Source: Hygrocybe punicea (Eukaryota; Basidiomycota; Agaricomycetes; Agaricales; Hygrophoraceae). From it: 64,000 bases of DNA. The stretch is taken from positions 4,588,001-4,652,000 of the forward strand of contig OY744467.1 of the NCBI GenBank assembly GCA_963556145.1, in the 5' to 3' direction. Shown one piece after another: positions 35,355-47,283 of the stretch (positions within the stretch are counted from its first letter, which is position 1; each line of letters starts with the position of its first letter). The notes below the pieces were generated by a model, which did no database searches, had not been told where the DNA came from, and saw only the letters and a program-made list of their open reading frames with translations. The position numbers were made by a program, and so were the translations under genes.

Positions 35355-36847
35355 TTATGCCCATCGACCTGGTACAAAGGGATGAGAAGCGGCAAGACCA
35401 CCATCAACTGCGAAATTTTGCCCATTAACGTAGCTTGATTCGTCTGTTCCACACGATGCGAGGTTAACTTCGTGACGGTTGATGCAAATTACCCACCACA
35501 AGCCAAGAATAAAACCGCATTCGCAATCTCTGCAATGGTAAAGATTACTTGAGAATTTCGTCAGGAAGAAATAACGAGAACGACCTTCTGCGACACCGAA
35601 CCTGCCCAACGCGTTCAGCTGTCCAAGTTTTCCAATACTGCCGCGTTGGCGGGCGAAGGAGAAAGTGCCGGCTGTCATGCCTGTTTCAATTAATCCTGGG
35701 CAGATACTATTGACGCGGATATCTGTCTTTTGAAGTTGGTATGCAGAGGTCTGCGCCATCGAGTTTACGCTACAGGACATGAGGTCAAGGGGGACATGAG
35801 TAGAAGAGGACCTTTACGCGGCCTTGCTTGCACTGTCTGTAAATCAAGTTGAGCTCCAGTCGAATGGAAACCGTGGAACTTGACCCACAATCAACAGGTC
35901 CAGCTCCCGATCGTATTCCAGCCACTGGGTATCGAGATATTTGTCAGTGTTCACAGGAGACGGATTCAAAGTCCTGACCAGAGGCCGTGAGGATGATACT
36001 ACCACCACAAGTATCTTTCCCCCTCACAGAGTCTACCTGCAGCATGGCAGCAGATGCATACTTGATGGCAAGGAAACAACTTGAGTTATCAGTACGTTAC
36101 AACTGACACAGATGCGAGAGATTGGTAAAACACACGACAGCGTATTGACTCTCATGGTATTCATGAACTCTTCCGTGGTAATATCTGACAAGACATTCCG
36201 GGTAGCAATTCCAGCCTTGATTAATAGTGCAAAGCATGTTAGCGAGATATAATACTGGCGAAACGGTTTCCTGACGTTAGCGAAGAAGACATCCAGTCGG
36301 CCCTCGTCTTGCAATGCCTGCTTGCAGACACCAGAGATAGCAGCTTCATCTGCTGCATCCGCGTGAATTGTGGTAACCTGATGATCTGTGATATGGAAGG
36401 CTTTCTTGAAGCGTCCAATACTGCAAATGCTACCTTGACATCTGGGTAAGTCCTTTGGATGGTTTCTTGCAATTCGGGAAGGTTTTCAGGAGAAAAATCG
36501 AGGAGATAAAGGTGCCTTGCGCCTATAACGATATGTAAACCTTGAGGGGTAATTATATAAGGCTCACTGACCTTCATTGGCGAACAATAACGCAGTTGCG
36601 CGGCTGATTCATAGAAAGCGTTGTAGAAGATGTTAATGGGTCTTCACATTGCAAAGGCATACCCAATTCCCTTCAGAGACCCAGCACCTGTGATAACACA
36701 TACTTTGTCTCGCAACCTTTCCCCTCGAGAAGATTGCGAGAGATGGGCTTGGATCTTCTGGATGCGAGCAGTAGTTTTTTGATGGAATTCGTCAACTCTC
36801 GGCTGCGTGGCAAACGTGCTGGCATACGAAGTGTTGGGCTTAGGCAT
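35355..36847 (-). CDS. Short-chain dehydrogenase/reductase (SDR)
   Basis: A classical NAD(P)-dependent oxidoreductase of unknown substrate. The start ATG 36847 gives MPKPNTSYAS. The cofactor-binding motif is VCVITGAGSLKGIG (TGxxxGxG). Next come HLYLLDFS, QDEGRLDVFFANAGI (NAG motif), GGSIILTAS (catalytic Ser strand) and, after splicing, VDYSASKAAVNSM, which supplies the YxxxK pair. The later part has RVNSICPGLIETGM, and the C-terminus has DESSYVNGQNFAVDGG. The stop is TAA 35357-35355. At least seven short introns interrupt the gene; one of them splits the catalytic Tyr codon (T/AC) near 35862-35815. All key residues are intact. The substrate cannot be predicted from sequence. Confidence 0.82.
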
Positions 36848-37473
36848 AAGATGGTGCGGAGAGATGCAACCAGGCTCGTAGTGCTTCGATTCAGCATGTG
36901 ATCATAATGCTTGCCCGTGCCGCAGCGCTCGATGCTTTTTTTCTTTCTTTCTATTGTGATCACCCTGGCAGCGCTGTTCAGCTGTATGACGCTGAGGCCT
37001 GTCGTTCGTGGCAACGTTGAAATACTATCTCGCAACTCCTTACGCCAAAGGTTATAACTAGCCAAGAACCATCGCAGGAGTCCAAACTGTCCGATGGTTG
37101 ACGCTCGATAGACAAATATGCAAGCGGGAGCTTAGCGGCTACAGGCTCGCCTTCGGCTCGTATATGCCCAAGGTATGCGAATTTGTGAGAGAAGCAACCC
37201 TAGACCCCATCCACACCATCATCAGCACTCTCATTGCAACCAAGTCTTTGAGCAAGGCTCCGTAGCTCATCACATCCACTAGGTCAATGACACCTGTGAT
37301 CAGTCTCTGAAAGATGAAAATCGACGGAAACCCCAAAATATCCCGAGGATCTGTAGATGCGGCTTGAGACCCTACGAGAGACACTGGGATAAGGTATCTC
37401 TCGAAGTAGAACGTGGAAGAATATCCACAGCACAGATACTAAATCCTGTCATAAATATGACTAGGACATTACT
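36848..37473. other. Intergenic region upstream of the SDR gene
   Basis: Contains the SDR promoter (minus strand). No other gene was recognised; the short frames here look like chance. Confidence 0.4.
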
Positions 37474-38011
37474 AGTCACCCTCAGTGAAAGTGAAAATTC
37501 GTGTGAATGTCTAGTGTTGGTCTTGCCATAGTCGAAATTGACTAAACTTTGACTAAAGGGCGTTTTAATTAATTCTGCACGACTAACTATTGACTAAGTT
37601 AGTTGTGTGACAGTCATGTCAGTGTGGTTACCATCGTCAATGGAATACATGTGAAAGTCATACAAAGGTCATGTAACGGTCGTGTCCGTCATCAAGCTTT
37701 AAGTAATGTAATAGTCCGTTCATAGTCATAATATATCTTACAGAAGTCAGATGGCAGTCAGATGGCAGTCAGATGGCAGTCAGGTATATTGAAATCCCAC
37801 AATACAATGTAAATTATTGTTAAATGGGGAGGAGGATGAGGGGAGGGGGACAATGAGGAGAAGGGGGAGGGGGCAATGAGGAAAAGGGGGAGGGGGAGGG
37901 GGCCAGGGAACACCAGAGCAAGCAAAGAACAAACTGAAATTAGGCTTTCAACGTCTTCCGGAGCGCTTTCCTGACTTTGCGCTAAAAAAGAACCTGTTAG
38001 AGACCTTTTTT

Positions 38012-41000
38012 TTAACAAAAGAAATAAATTACATCGTGTAAAATCTTCGCGAGATCTTCCTTCGACGGTTGATGGGCAATCGGCGCGTGAAGAACCATAG
38101 ATACCAGATCTATTGAACAATTAGTATTTTGCGCGTAGGGTGTAGCACGGGTGACCCGCGGGTTGCCAGGCCGGACACCGTACCTGTACCCGCAGACACC
38201 GTACCCATGACGGGTGTGGGTCTGCATTACCCGCGGTCGGACGCGGGTGTGGTGGTTGCCCGTGTGGCCATGCGGGTAGTGTCGACGACAGCGGCAGCGA
38301 GCTCCTCAAGCCCACAAATGAAACGTACACGTCAATTGACGCGACGGTTCGCATTTGTGGGGCTGGGCTGGGCTGGTTCCGTCGTCTTGTCCCACTGCCA
38401 TCCTCCCCGCTCCACCACCGTCGTCATCGCCTTGCTGCTGCCAGTTGGCAGTGGAAGTCGTCGCCGTCGTCGTCGTTTCACGGGCCAGATACCTCGCGAA
38501 CAACGTCTGCGCATCAGTTGATGCGCCAGCCCGTTTTCGCGAGGTGATTAGTTTGAGGTCTGTGGGGGCACTCGAGGTCTTCGTTTGTCTTCGCGAGGTC
38601 TTCATTTGTCTTCGCGAGGTCTTCGTTTGTCTTTGCATGGTCTTTGTTCGTAGTTTGGTGCTGGCGACTTCATTAACGATGTTGACGCGTCAGTTGACGC
38701 GTCACCGTGCTTTCGCGAAGTCTTCATGCGTGTTTTCATGCTGGGGACCTCGCGAACATGCGTTGACGCATTGACTGACGCGTCAACGTCGTTTGCGAGG
38801 TGTGGACTCGAAGGCAGGGGGTTAGCCGATGTCGGTGGTGAAAGAATCGGGGCACGTACCTGTGCTGGTAAGTGGACGCACCACCCTCCCAGCCGTTTCC
38901 CTTCATCGCCGTGTTGTTGTTGTTGTTGTTGTTGGTTGGTGGTGGTGGTGGTGGTGGTGGCGGCGGTTTGGGTATAACTTAGTTATTAGATATGTTAGAT
39001 AAATGAATTAAAAGTAAAAAAAAACTTACCTGTGGGGCCCATTGGGGCCCTCTGTGCTAACCCGTGGATACCCGTCTACCGCGGGTAAGGGTGTGCGGTA
39101 GTGCACGGGTTGCCAAATTGGGACACTGTACCTGTACCCGAGAAACCCGCGGCCCAAAAACCACGGGTTTACCCAAACCCGTGCTATACCCTATTTGTGC
39201 GTCGTTTGGTAGAGTGCCACTTACCCTCTTTTGTTCGGGCTTTAGCCCCAACTGGAATCCCGCTGGTTTTCATCCAATCTTTCAACTCTTCTTTCGTCAA
39301 AGTCTAAAAATATATTAGTACGCAAGAATCATGTGGATCAGTGGGCCTACCTGCATCAACTGGCGGAGATCATCCACCATGGGCTCCTCACCGATCTGAC
39401 CTCCTGTGGGAGGAGCGCCAGGTGTTTGCTTGGGTGTTGTATGCCCTGAGATTGGTCCAGGTGGTATTTCGGCTGGGGTAGGAGTTCCGCCGCTTGAGGA
39501 AGGATTGCGGTTCGCAGAGGGTGGGATCAGGGTTAGCCTAAGAGGCGGTATTTGAGCTGGGGTAGGGGTTCCGCCGCTTGAGGAGGGATCGTGGATCGGA
39601 GAGGGTGGGATCAGGGTTAGCCTAGGAGGAGGAGGAGGAGGAGGATTGGACCTGGGGGGCTCAATGGAGGACGCGCCTGTGGAACCAGCCGGTGTGGGAT
39701 TCACGGCCGTGGTAGGGCCAGTAGGGGTTGGGGCCTGGATAGGGCCTTTGCTGGTGCCAACGGCTTGCAGAGCCTAGCTACAAAGTCACCAAAAAAATAC
39801 CAGATAAAGAATATAACTTACGCCTCCGGCATTTATCCACAAATTCCAAAGTAAATCAATCACCATCGCCAGGTAAACATCGCTGATGTAAGCTTCTGGC
39901 TCAAGCGCACGCTGGAAGCAGAGATATCGGGCAACTTTTGAAGTCTTGATGGCGGCTGCTATGAGCCGGCAAGCGATCACTGGGTTTCCAACGTCCTCCC
40001 ATGACTTTAGCACGGATGCGCATGTTAGCTGGCCTGCAGTAAACTGGTAATGACCCCAACCAGCATTGATATCGTCTTCGCGAATACTCTTGGCGTTAGG
40101 ATCTGCACTTTCAATGTGGGAGATAAAAGTGGTCACGTCAGCAGAAGGTTGTCCAGTTTGGAATCCTGAATTATGTTGCATTGAGCTAAGAAGAGTGGCA
40201 GCGTGAGGGATGGAGGGAAAATCTTCGGCCATGATAGCTAGTTTGCGTTAATGAGTTTGCTGGGCCTTATAGCAGGAAGTCTTACCTAAGAGGTTAGCGA
40301 CTGAAAAAAATAGATAAGAAACAAAACAACAAACATCTGCGAAATGAACGTACATGACGGATTCACTTGTATGAAGCTGACATCAATTACGGCTGCTGCA
40401 TCGGGTGTAGTTTTCGACACCTTTTTGTTCAAGAAGCTTGACAACTGTAATTTTTTGCGCCTTGAAATTTCTCGCTTGGAACTGTCAGTTTGACCTGGGA
40501 GAAAATCAAATGTAAGCTTGTGTTAACAGTGGGATGATGTGATGACGATGTAACCTGTGTCATTGTGCTGGCTGACGGGTAGCTGCACATGAGTGTTTGT
40601 CTTTGTCTTTTTGCTTTTGCGTGGAGTTGACGGTGACTGCGGTCGCTTTTTGCCATCTGATATGGCCGTTTGATGAGTGCCCCGAGCTTGACCGTTATCA
40701 TTGCCATTTCCGTCGTCTTCGCTGTTATCTGCAGTGCTCTTGCTAGTGACAAGTAAGGTATTTCCTAGAACATGCTCAGCTTTCCAGTGGGCGGCACAAA
40801 GTGCCAGCAGTGGCTGCTGTCGTTCCATTTTGTTTACAGCCGCATACCAGTCCTTGGGAAAGAATGTACGAAAGTACACCCTTGTCTTCGCGTGATTTCT
40901 TGCTTGTCGATCCTGTGGAGGCGGAAGACTCAGTAGGTCTAATTTTACTAACCGTGCTGTTGCCTTGATTGCGGACCACTCGCTTGAGGTGATCATTGTC

Positions 41001-41602
41001 CCATCAGCGTGTCGAATGGCCTTGTCCATGGCAGGCCTGGACTGGTTCGTTTTGGATATATTGACATCCGGATCTGCTTTGCAATCATCGAGACTCCAGA
41101 GGATTTCGTTGGGATATTGCGATGGCCTGGTAGCAGGCTGTGAGATTGTACTATTTTCTGCCGAGCTGCCAGCCAAGTGCGAAATGGAATCACTGGGAGC
41201 AATAGAGGCACTCCGAGTGACTGAAGATGTTTCGCGTGCTTCGGGCCTGAAACATGTCAGAAGAAATGAGAGACAACTATTGAAAATGTACAAAGATTGC
41301 CATGCCGACTTTTTGAGCAAGTCGTTCTCAGAATTGAGCCGGTTATTCTCCTGCATTAACGTTTGCTGCATTTCAATGACTTGAAGGATTCGGTCACCGG
41401 CAAGCTTCCAGCTTTTGTACATGGATTGAACATGGGGGTTCTTCATCAGGTCCTGCAACTCGAGCAATTCTACTGGAGTGTTGCCATGGCCGACTGGACC
41501 AATTTGACCACTGGACATACTGGACAAGGAAAAGGAATCTAAGACAGGATCCTCCAAGAATAGACGTGAAGATGGCCCGGCAGAGAATGGATGCATATCC
41601 AA
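38012..41602 (-). CDS. Transposon accessory protein: coiled coil, helical domain, Pro-rich repeats, SAP-like end
   Basis: The start ATG 41602 gives MDMHPFSAGPSS. Hand-splicing keeps one frame: ELLELQDLMKNPHVQSMYKS with a coiled coil (MQQTLMQENNRLNSENDLLKK); a middle part with YFRTFFPKDWYAAVNKMERQ and ALCAAHWKAEHVLGN; a Lys/Arg tract (RKSKKTK); a helical domain (DDINAGWGHYQFTAGQL, RLIAAAIKTSKVARYLCFQR, MVIDLLWNLW); Pro/Gly repeats (GGTPTPA twice); and a SAP-like end (LTKEELKDWMKTSGIP, KEDLVSMVL, PSKEDLAKI). The hAT-like copy B sits wholly inside the intron 38110-39224. Stop at 38014-38012; the small relative at 8334 suggests a lost last intron leading to a basic exon (RKVRKALRKTLKA) ending 37940. 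Similar proteins are repeated in Agaricomycetes without known function; DNA binding is my inference. Confidence 0.6.
38136..39193. mobile_element. Non-autonomous hAT-like element, copy B
   Basis: Inverted relative to copy A at 168-1231 and nearly identical to it. The ends are TAGGGTGTAGCACGGGT and the inverse of TAGGGTATAGCACGGGT. The flanking 8-bp duplication is TTTGCGCG (38128-38135) against TTTGTGCG (39194-39201), one transition apart. It lies in an intron of the accessory gene; removing element and duplication leaves a 49-nt intron, the normal size here. Confidence 0.88.
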
Positions 41603-41750
41603 TGGACACGAACTGAGAAGGTTTCTAGTTCATTCGGCATCATTCAGCATTATTCCGGGATGTTATGGTAAATTCTCACGCCACCTATATATTGACTCTA
41701 ACTTGACTTCAACTTGACTCCCCTATCCTTGCACTTCTCTCTCTACCACC
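41603..41750. promoter_or_regulatory. Bidirectional promoter between accessory gene and tnp2 transposase
   Basis: Only 148 bp separates the two divergent start codons. It contains a TATA-like CTATATATTGAC (41686-41697) and repeated TTGACTT(C/G) units oriented towards the transposase. Sharing this segment suggests coordinated expression of the pair. Confidence 0.5.
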
Positions 41751-41781
41751 ATGCCCTGCTACTGCTCTCAGTGCTTTCCCC

Positions 41782-43073
41782 TAGTGTTGCCGAAGTTCAG
41801 TTCAGTCCGGTTCCGACCCTTTTTGGCGGAACCGCGAACTGAACTTCGGGTCCAGTTTGGCGCATGGCCAAACCCGGACCCAGACGGCGTCGAACCGTCT
41901 CTTTGCGTTCGGTCTGGGTTCAGACGCGGTCTGAAACCCAGACCGAAGTGGGCTCACCCCGTCCGTTCTCCTTGCGAATGGCAGGCGCGTATCAATAGAT
42001 ACGGCGCTGCACTTCGCGAGGTAGATGGGTGCGGGGGAGCCCTCCGGTGTCCCCAAGGGATGTGGAGGGATGGGGGGTCTTGTCCCGTGGTCCCTGCGTG
42101 GCATTGCCGGCGCTGCTGCTGTTGCCGCCGTTGCTGCTGTTGCCGCCGTTGCTGCTGATACTGCTGCTGCTGTCGTTGCTGCCGTCGTTGCTGCCATCGT
42201 TGCTGCCGCTGCCGGCGCTGCTCCTGCTGCCGTCGCCGTTGCTGCTGCCGCTGCTGCTGCTGTCGCCGTTGCTGCTGCTGCTGCTGCTGCTGCTGTCGCC
42301 GTTGCTGCTGCCGCTGCTGCTGCTGTCGCCGTTGCCGCTGCCGCTGTTGCTGCTGCTGCTGCTGCTGCTGTTGCCGCCGTTGCTGCCGTCGTTGCTGCCG
42401 CTGCCAGCGCTGCTCCTGCTGCCGTCGCCGTTGCTGCTGCCACTGCTGCCGCTGCTGTCGTGGCCGTTGCTGCTGCCGCTGCCGTTGCCGTTGCTGTTGC
42501 CACTGCTGCTGCTGCCGGCATTGCTGCTGCTGCTGCTGGCCGTCGTGGTTGTCGTTGCCGTTGTTGTTGCCGCCGCTGGTGGTGGTGGTGGTGGTGGTGT
42601 TGCAGCTGTCGCGCGTCCATTGGCATTGGGTTGGCGTTGGGTGGTCATCTCGCGGCCGTGGGTGTGGTCACACTGCGGTCGCGGTCGAGCTTCCTGTAGC
42701 AGGCAACATTAGTAAAGTTCAGGAAAGTAAAATACGTACCTGTGTTCATGAACGCGACATTGTGTCGCGTTCATTGGCCTTGCGTTGTTGCCTGTTGGTG
42801 AAGAAAGCTACCTGTAACGGTCACATGATACCGTTTAACACGAAAAAGTAAGTAAAGGAATGCGAAAAATAAATGAAATAAATACCTTAAAAATATCCGC
42901 GTTCGCGGTTTGGACGCGGTTTGGAGCCGTTCAGGAAATCCGGCAGGCCTCGAAACCCGGAACTGAACCTGCGGTCCGGTTCAGCACTTGGCTGAACTTA
43001 GACTGAACCTAGGGTTTGGTTCGGGGTTTGAACCGGGTTCGGCTAGGTTCGGAACCGAACTACGGCAACACTA
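41782..43073. mobile_element. Non-autonomous hAT-like element with trinucleotide-repeat core
   Basis: The ends are TAGTGTTGCCGAAGTTC and the inverse of TAGTGTTGCCGTAGTTC. A perfect 8-bp duplication CTTTCCCC lies at 41774-41781 and 43074-43081. Subterminal GGTTC/GAACC motifs recur on both sides. It differs in sequence from the 168-1231 family. It interrupts a proline codon in exon 1 of the tnp2 gene. It encodes no transposase; the long Ala- or Leu-rich frames on both strands are translations of the GCT repeat. Confidence 0.88.
42105..42600. repeat. Imperfect GCT/GCC/GTT trinucleotide repeat
   Basis: About 500 bp of degenerate GCTGCTGCTGTTGCC-type triplets, ending in a GGT run at 42573-42598. 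It is the core of the hAT-like element at 41782-43073. Longer duplicated blocks (for example near 42190-42260 and 42380-42440) show it grew by segmental duplication as well as slippage. Confidence 0.85.
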
Positions 43074-46000
43074 CTTTCCCCAGCGTAACCGAACCCTAAA
43101 GACTATCAGACGACACTTAAAACAAGATCAAGCGTTACTGTATAGCGCAGAACAAACTCACACTCCAGAATTTAATGCTCATCTTCAGAAATGCATTAAT
43201 ATGAATAATTCTTTCTTATCTGGTGGAGATCCTGATCAAGAAGGTGAGTGTAGTGTATATAAAGACTAGAGTGTTGGTATTAATCTATACCAACAAGACC
43301 CAGAGACTTCCCAGAGTTTTGCCCAGGATGATGTTAGATCAGGATTAATTCATGAAGGTATGTTCAGTTTCAGATTCTCTATTATAATATTTAATATTCT
43401 AATCCTTCCATTAAGATATGTTAGAGAACTTGAATAGTGGTAAGTTCAATAGAAAACAGCTGAATTGGCTTTAAAATTAATTTGGTATTCAAGGCTCTTT
43501 TGCTGCTACCCATGATGATGGTATGTGACTGTATGTCAGTGACAATTTCATATAATAATTAATTCAATTATTATTCAGGATCAGACTTAAACATTCAATA
43601 TCTGGAAGAGGCCGAAGGTCAGTTCAACTGAATTTCTAAGATTACACTGTGGTATTTATTCAGATTTTAACATTTCAGAGTCTGCTCATCCACATGGTAG
43701 GTTCAGGTGTAAATCTATGCTGATTAAACTCTGACAATGGCATCCATTATTAAGATGATGACTGCAGTGACACCGACACAGATACTGAATCCTACCAATC
43801 CAACTCCGGAATCCTGAAATTTCCAGAAGACGATTTCATATCTGATGCTACTGAGGAAGATTTTGGCAATAATTCTGATGATATGTCCAATGATTTTGAA
43901 CCTGATGACCTGCCCCATGATTTGGTGAGCGAAGAGTCAGATGATGCTGAAAGCAATCAGAGTGCTTCAGATGACTCTGACAGCAATCAGAGTGCTTCAG
44001 ATAACTCTGAAAACAATCAGGGTGCTTCAGATAAGTCAGAGCAACATGCTGGCTTACCTGATGTAGTGGCACATCTTCAACAGAAGTTATTAGGAGACTA
44101 CACTTTGCCTCCCATTCCTCCTGCCTCAATATCTGAGCCATGGTCATTGAGTGAATCTGAATTTCACTCACTGAGGCATTATGTGGCATGGAAAAGGTCC
44201 AATGGAACTGTTAAAGCATTCAAATTGCATTCTAAGGTTCTTCAAGCTGCAGCTGGAGTGGAGATTCTTTCCTTGTACTCTGTCCAAAAGCTAGCAATGA
44301 ACTTAACAGATTTCAGACCTTCCAAGGTGGATATGTGTCCTCACAGCTGTATTGCATATACAGGTGAATTTGAGACCATGACATCTTGTCCATATGTTAA
44401 AGAGCATAAAATATGTGGTCAACCACGCTATAAACATAAAAGCAGCCTGATTCCAAAGTACATATGCATCACTACAAAGATATGCATTTGTTTCAAGAAC
44501 CACGTGACATTGCTCTGGCAATTTCAACTGATGGTGCTCAACTTACTATGAAAAAGCAATCTAACACTTGGCTTGTTATTCTCATCTTGCTCAACTTGGC
44601 TCCCGAGATTCGTTCCAAATCTGGAAATGTTATTGTTGCCTTTGCAACTCCAGGTTCAAGACCACCTGGACACATGGAATCATTCATACACGTAATTTTT
44701 GAGCAAATGGCAGCAGCTAGTGAAGGCATATGGACATGGGATGCCATTGACTCATCCTATTTTGTCAATTGAGCTTATATTTGCATGGCATTAGGTGATA
44801 TGTTGGGGTCAGCCAAACTTAATGGAATGGCAGGACATTCTGCCATTTATGGTGACCGTTTTAGTATGGTGAAGGGTGCCAGGGCAAGCAAGAACAAAGG
44901 AGCAAAATCCCAGTACTATCCAATGTCACCACCAGAAAACTCCACATATAATCCTGACCGGCCTGAATCATATGATCTTGATGACTTACCACTTCGAGAT
45001 GAGGACTTCTACTGGAAAACAATTGCTGCACTGTCAGCAGCTACATCAAAGGCTGCTGTAGCTGAGATTGTCAAAAAAACTGGTATTTCACGCATGCCTT
45101 TGTGTGCAGCTGCTGCTGCCTTTCTCCATCCAAGCTTCTTTCCCCTTGATCCATTTCATTTATTCTATGAAAATGATATGGCATTCCTGTGGGACTTGTG
45201 GACAATTTTCAGCTTACCTTCAGAGAAAATTCATCTTAGCGCTGAAAAGGCTCGCTTGTTTGGCAAATTACTAGCTGAAGCTATGTCAACACTTCCACCT
45301 GCTTTTTGTGGGCCTGTTCGAGATGTGTTCTTAAAGCGCCAGAGCCAATATAAGATATATGAATGGATGGCTCTACTCCATTGGTATATCTTGCCTATTG
45401 GTATGGAAATTGGAGTTGATCCTGCAGTGCTTGAGAACTTGTCCTATTTTGTTGAAGCTGTTGAATTTGCTATGACTATCAAGCCCAGGACCGACACAGA
45501 ACTTCATGATCTTCACAACTTGATCAAAAAGTTTCTGCAAGGATTTGAAAAACTATATGTTGGAAAAGATCCTCAGAAAATCTCAAGGGTCCGCCTGTGT
45601 ATATTTCAGTTGATCCATGTTCCAATACATATAGAATGGAATGGTTCAATAAGGCTTGGTTCACAAGCCACTGTGGAAAGAGCTATTGGAGAAATGGGTC
45701 ATAAGATCCGTTCCAAAAAGGCACCATTTGCAGAATTGGCCAATATTATTTTTGAGAGAGAGCTGGTGAAACTCTTGATGCTGTATTATCCATCACTTAA
45801 GGTTGATCCACCCAAATCTCCTCCAAGAACAATGAAACTCTTTCAAGAAATCAAAATTCTCAAAAGAGATTATCTATCTAATGAGACATTTTCTCATCAC
45901 CTTCAAGCAATCTGCATTTGGTTGCAGCAAGACTTTGATCCTCAGCTTAACCTTTACAGATGGGGAAAGCTTCGTCTGATTGGAGGACATGTACTCAGAA

Positions 46001-46427
46001 GTCATCTGAGTGAGACTCGAGGAGTCCCTCCAGATCGATCTTCCTCTTATTTTGAGGCTAAAGTTGATGATATATCAGAACCAATTTTTGGACAAGCTCT
46101 TGTATTCTTTGAAGTGCTGGACACACATCAGCAACTGGTTCTATATCATCCAGTTGTTGACCTTCATCTAGCCTTGAAGAGGTGGAAAGGAACTTGGTCT
46201 GAGGATATCCGGGTTTTGCCTGTGTCAGCAATATGTCATCTTATTGCCATTTGGAACCATGAACAGGCAGTTTATATACTCAGAAAACATCCAGGTCTGG
46301 AGATGTTGACTCCTGAAGAAGCTGGCTCCACCATTGAAGATGGTGACAATGATGATGACAATGATGATGACAATGATTAATAGCACTTGGAGTATGGCCA
46401 TGACAATTTACTTTTAAATATCTAAAA

Positions 46428-46609
46428 CTTATACTAGCTTTAATTCATAACTTTCTCTTTCTGTAACTGTGTAGTCTACAAATTCTATTTAAAGAGGCTT
46501 TTGTTTCCATGTGTACATTCTTATACTAGCTTTAATTCGTAACTTTCTCTTTTTGTGACTGTGTAGTCTACAATTCTATTTGAAGAGGCTTTTGTTTCCA
46601 TGTGAAATT
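46428..46609. repeat. Two-copy tandem repeat downstream of tnp2, 92-bp unit
   Basis: Units 46428-46519 and 46520-46609 both run CTTATACTAGCTTTAATTC to GGCTTTTGTTTCCATGTG with few differences. It may contain the transposase transcript's 3' end twice. Non-coding. Confidence 0.8.
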
Positions 46610-47283
46610 TGAAATTATGATTCTCCCAACTATCTCTGCATTTTTACAAGATGGATATCAACTGTGTGGCTATTCAATATATCCAAGACAGTAAAGACAA
46701 AACTCACCAACATGACAAACCAAGCAAGGAGAAAGCATGTGAATACCAAGATGCCACAATCTGATGGGACAGTTGAGCCTTGTGAATTAGTTTTGCCATG
46801 GTTCAGTTAAAAATGATAAATGGTCCATAGAACTTTTATCAATCTGAAAGTTCAGTAAATTCAGTGAAAATATATTTAAAAATAGAAGGCAAATGAAATT
46901 CTTAGGAACCAATTTTTTCAGTGAATCAGCTTTAGTGGTTCCACCACAATATTGTGCTACACCTGTCCCATATTTTAACACCCAAAAAGCATTCCCTCAC
47001 AGATAAATGTTTGACCAAGCCACCAAAAAGGATCAGTCAATGACCATTGCATCATCTTGTCTCAGTGATAAGAACATTGAAAGGATAGTTATAATGCTCA
47101 CTAAAGTCTATTGCAATTGGAGGTTTATCACTACTGACTAACTACATGCTGACTTGACCCATCAGAATCCCAATAACACCTCTAACATAGCACTATGTAT
47201 GGCCACACATTCACTTTTACAGCTGTTTTCTGCCATTGGGGCATTCCAAACTGGGGGGCATTGCATTGAATGTTTATGTCCAG
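46610..47283. other. Degenerate stretch before RPT2 pseudogene
   Basis: AT-rich and CpG-poor, with no intact frame. It may be decayed 5' sequence of the RPT2 copy or transposon DNA; nothing specific is recognised. Confidence 0.35.

Larger units (their letters stand above)
41751..46380 (+). pseudogene. tnp2-family (CACTA-like) transposase, disrupted
   Basis: Removing the hAT-like insert (41782-43073 plus one duplication) restores an N-terminus starting MPCYCSQCFPQRNRTLKTIR. The rest is an intron-rich acidic region, FETMTSCPY, DPRD-like EPRDIALAISTDGAQLTMKK, NTWLVILILLNLAPEIR, WTWDAIDSSYFV, then GDMLGSAKLNGMAGHSAIYG, FFPLDPFHLFYENDMAFLWD, FCGPVRDVFLKRQSQYKIYE, LLHWYILPIGMEIG, RLCIFQLIHVPIHIEWNGS and QATVERAIGEMGHKIRSKK. 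Lesions are the 1.3-kb insertion in exon 1, a deletion/frameshift at about 44457, and TGA at 44770-44772 where the family has Arg (a CGA to TGA transition). The stop TAA lies at 46378-46380 after an Asp/Asn tail. CpG is scarce through the gene compared with its flanks. The family is recognised from memory. Confidence 0.72.

Noticed and set aside
37481..38040. Solo non-autonomous element ending near 38040
   Set aside because: The opposite terminus with the same 7-bp duplication is at 50028, so this is the left end of the large element.
41802..42712. Long Ala-, Ser- or Leu-rich frames of 200-274 codons on both strands
   Set aside because: They are translations of the GCT trinucleotide repeat in all frames, not genes.
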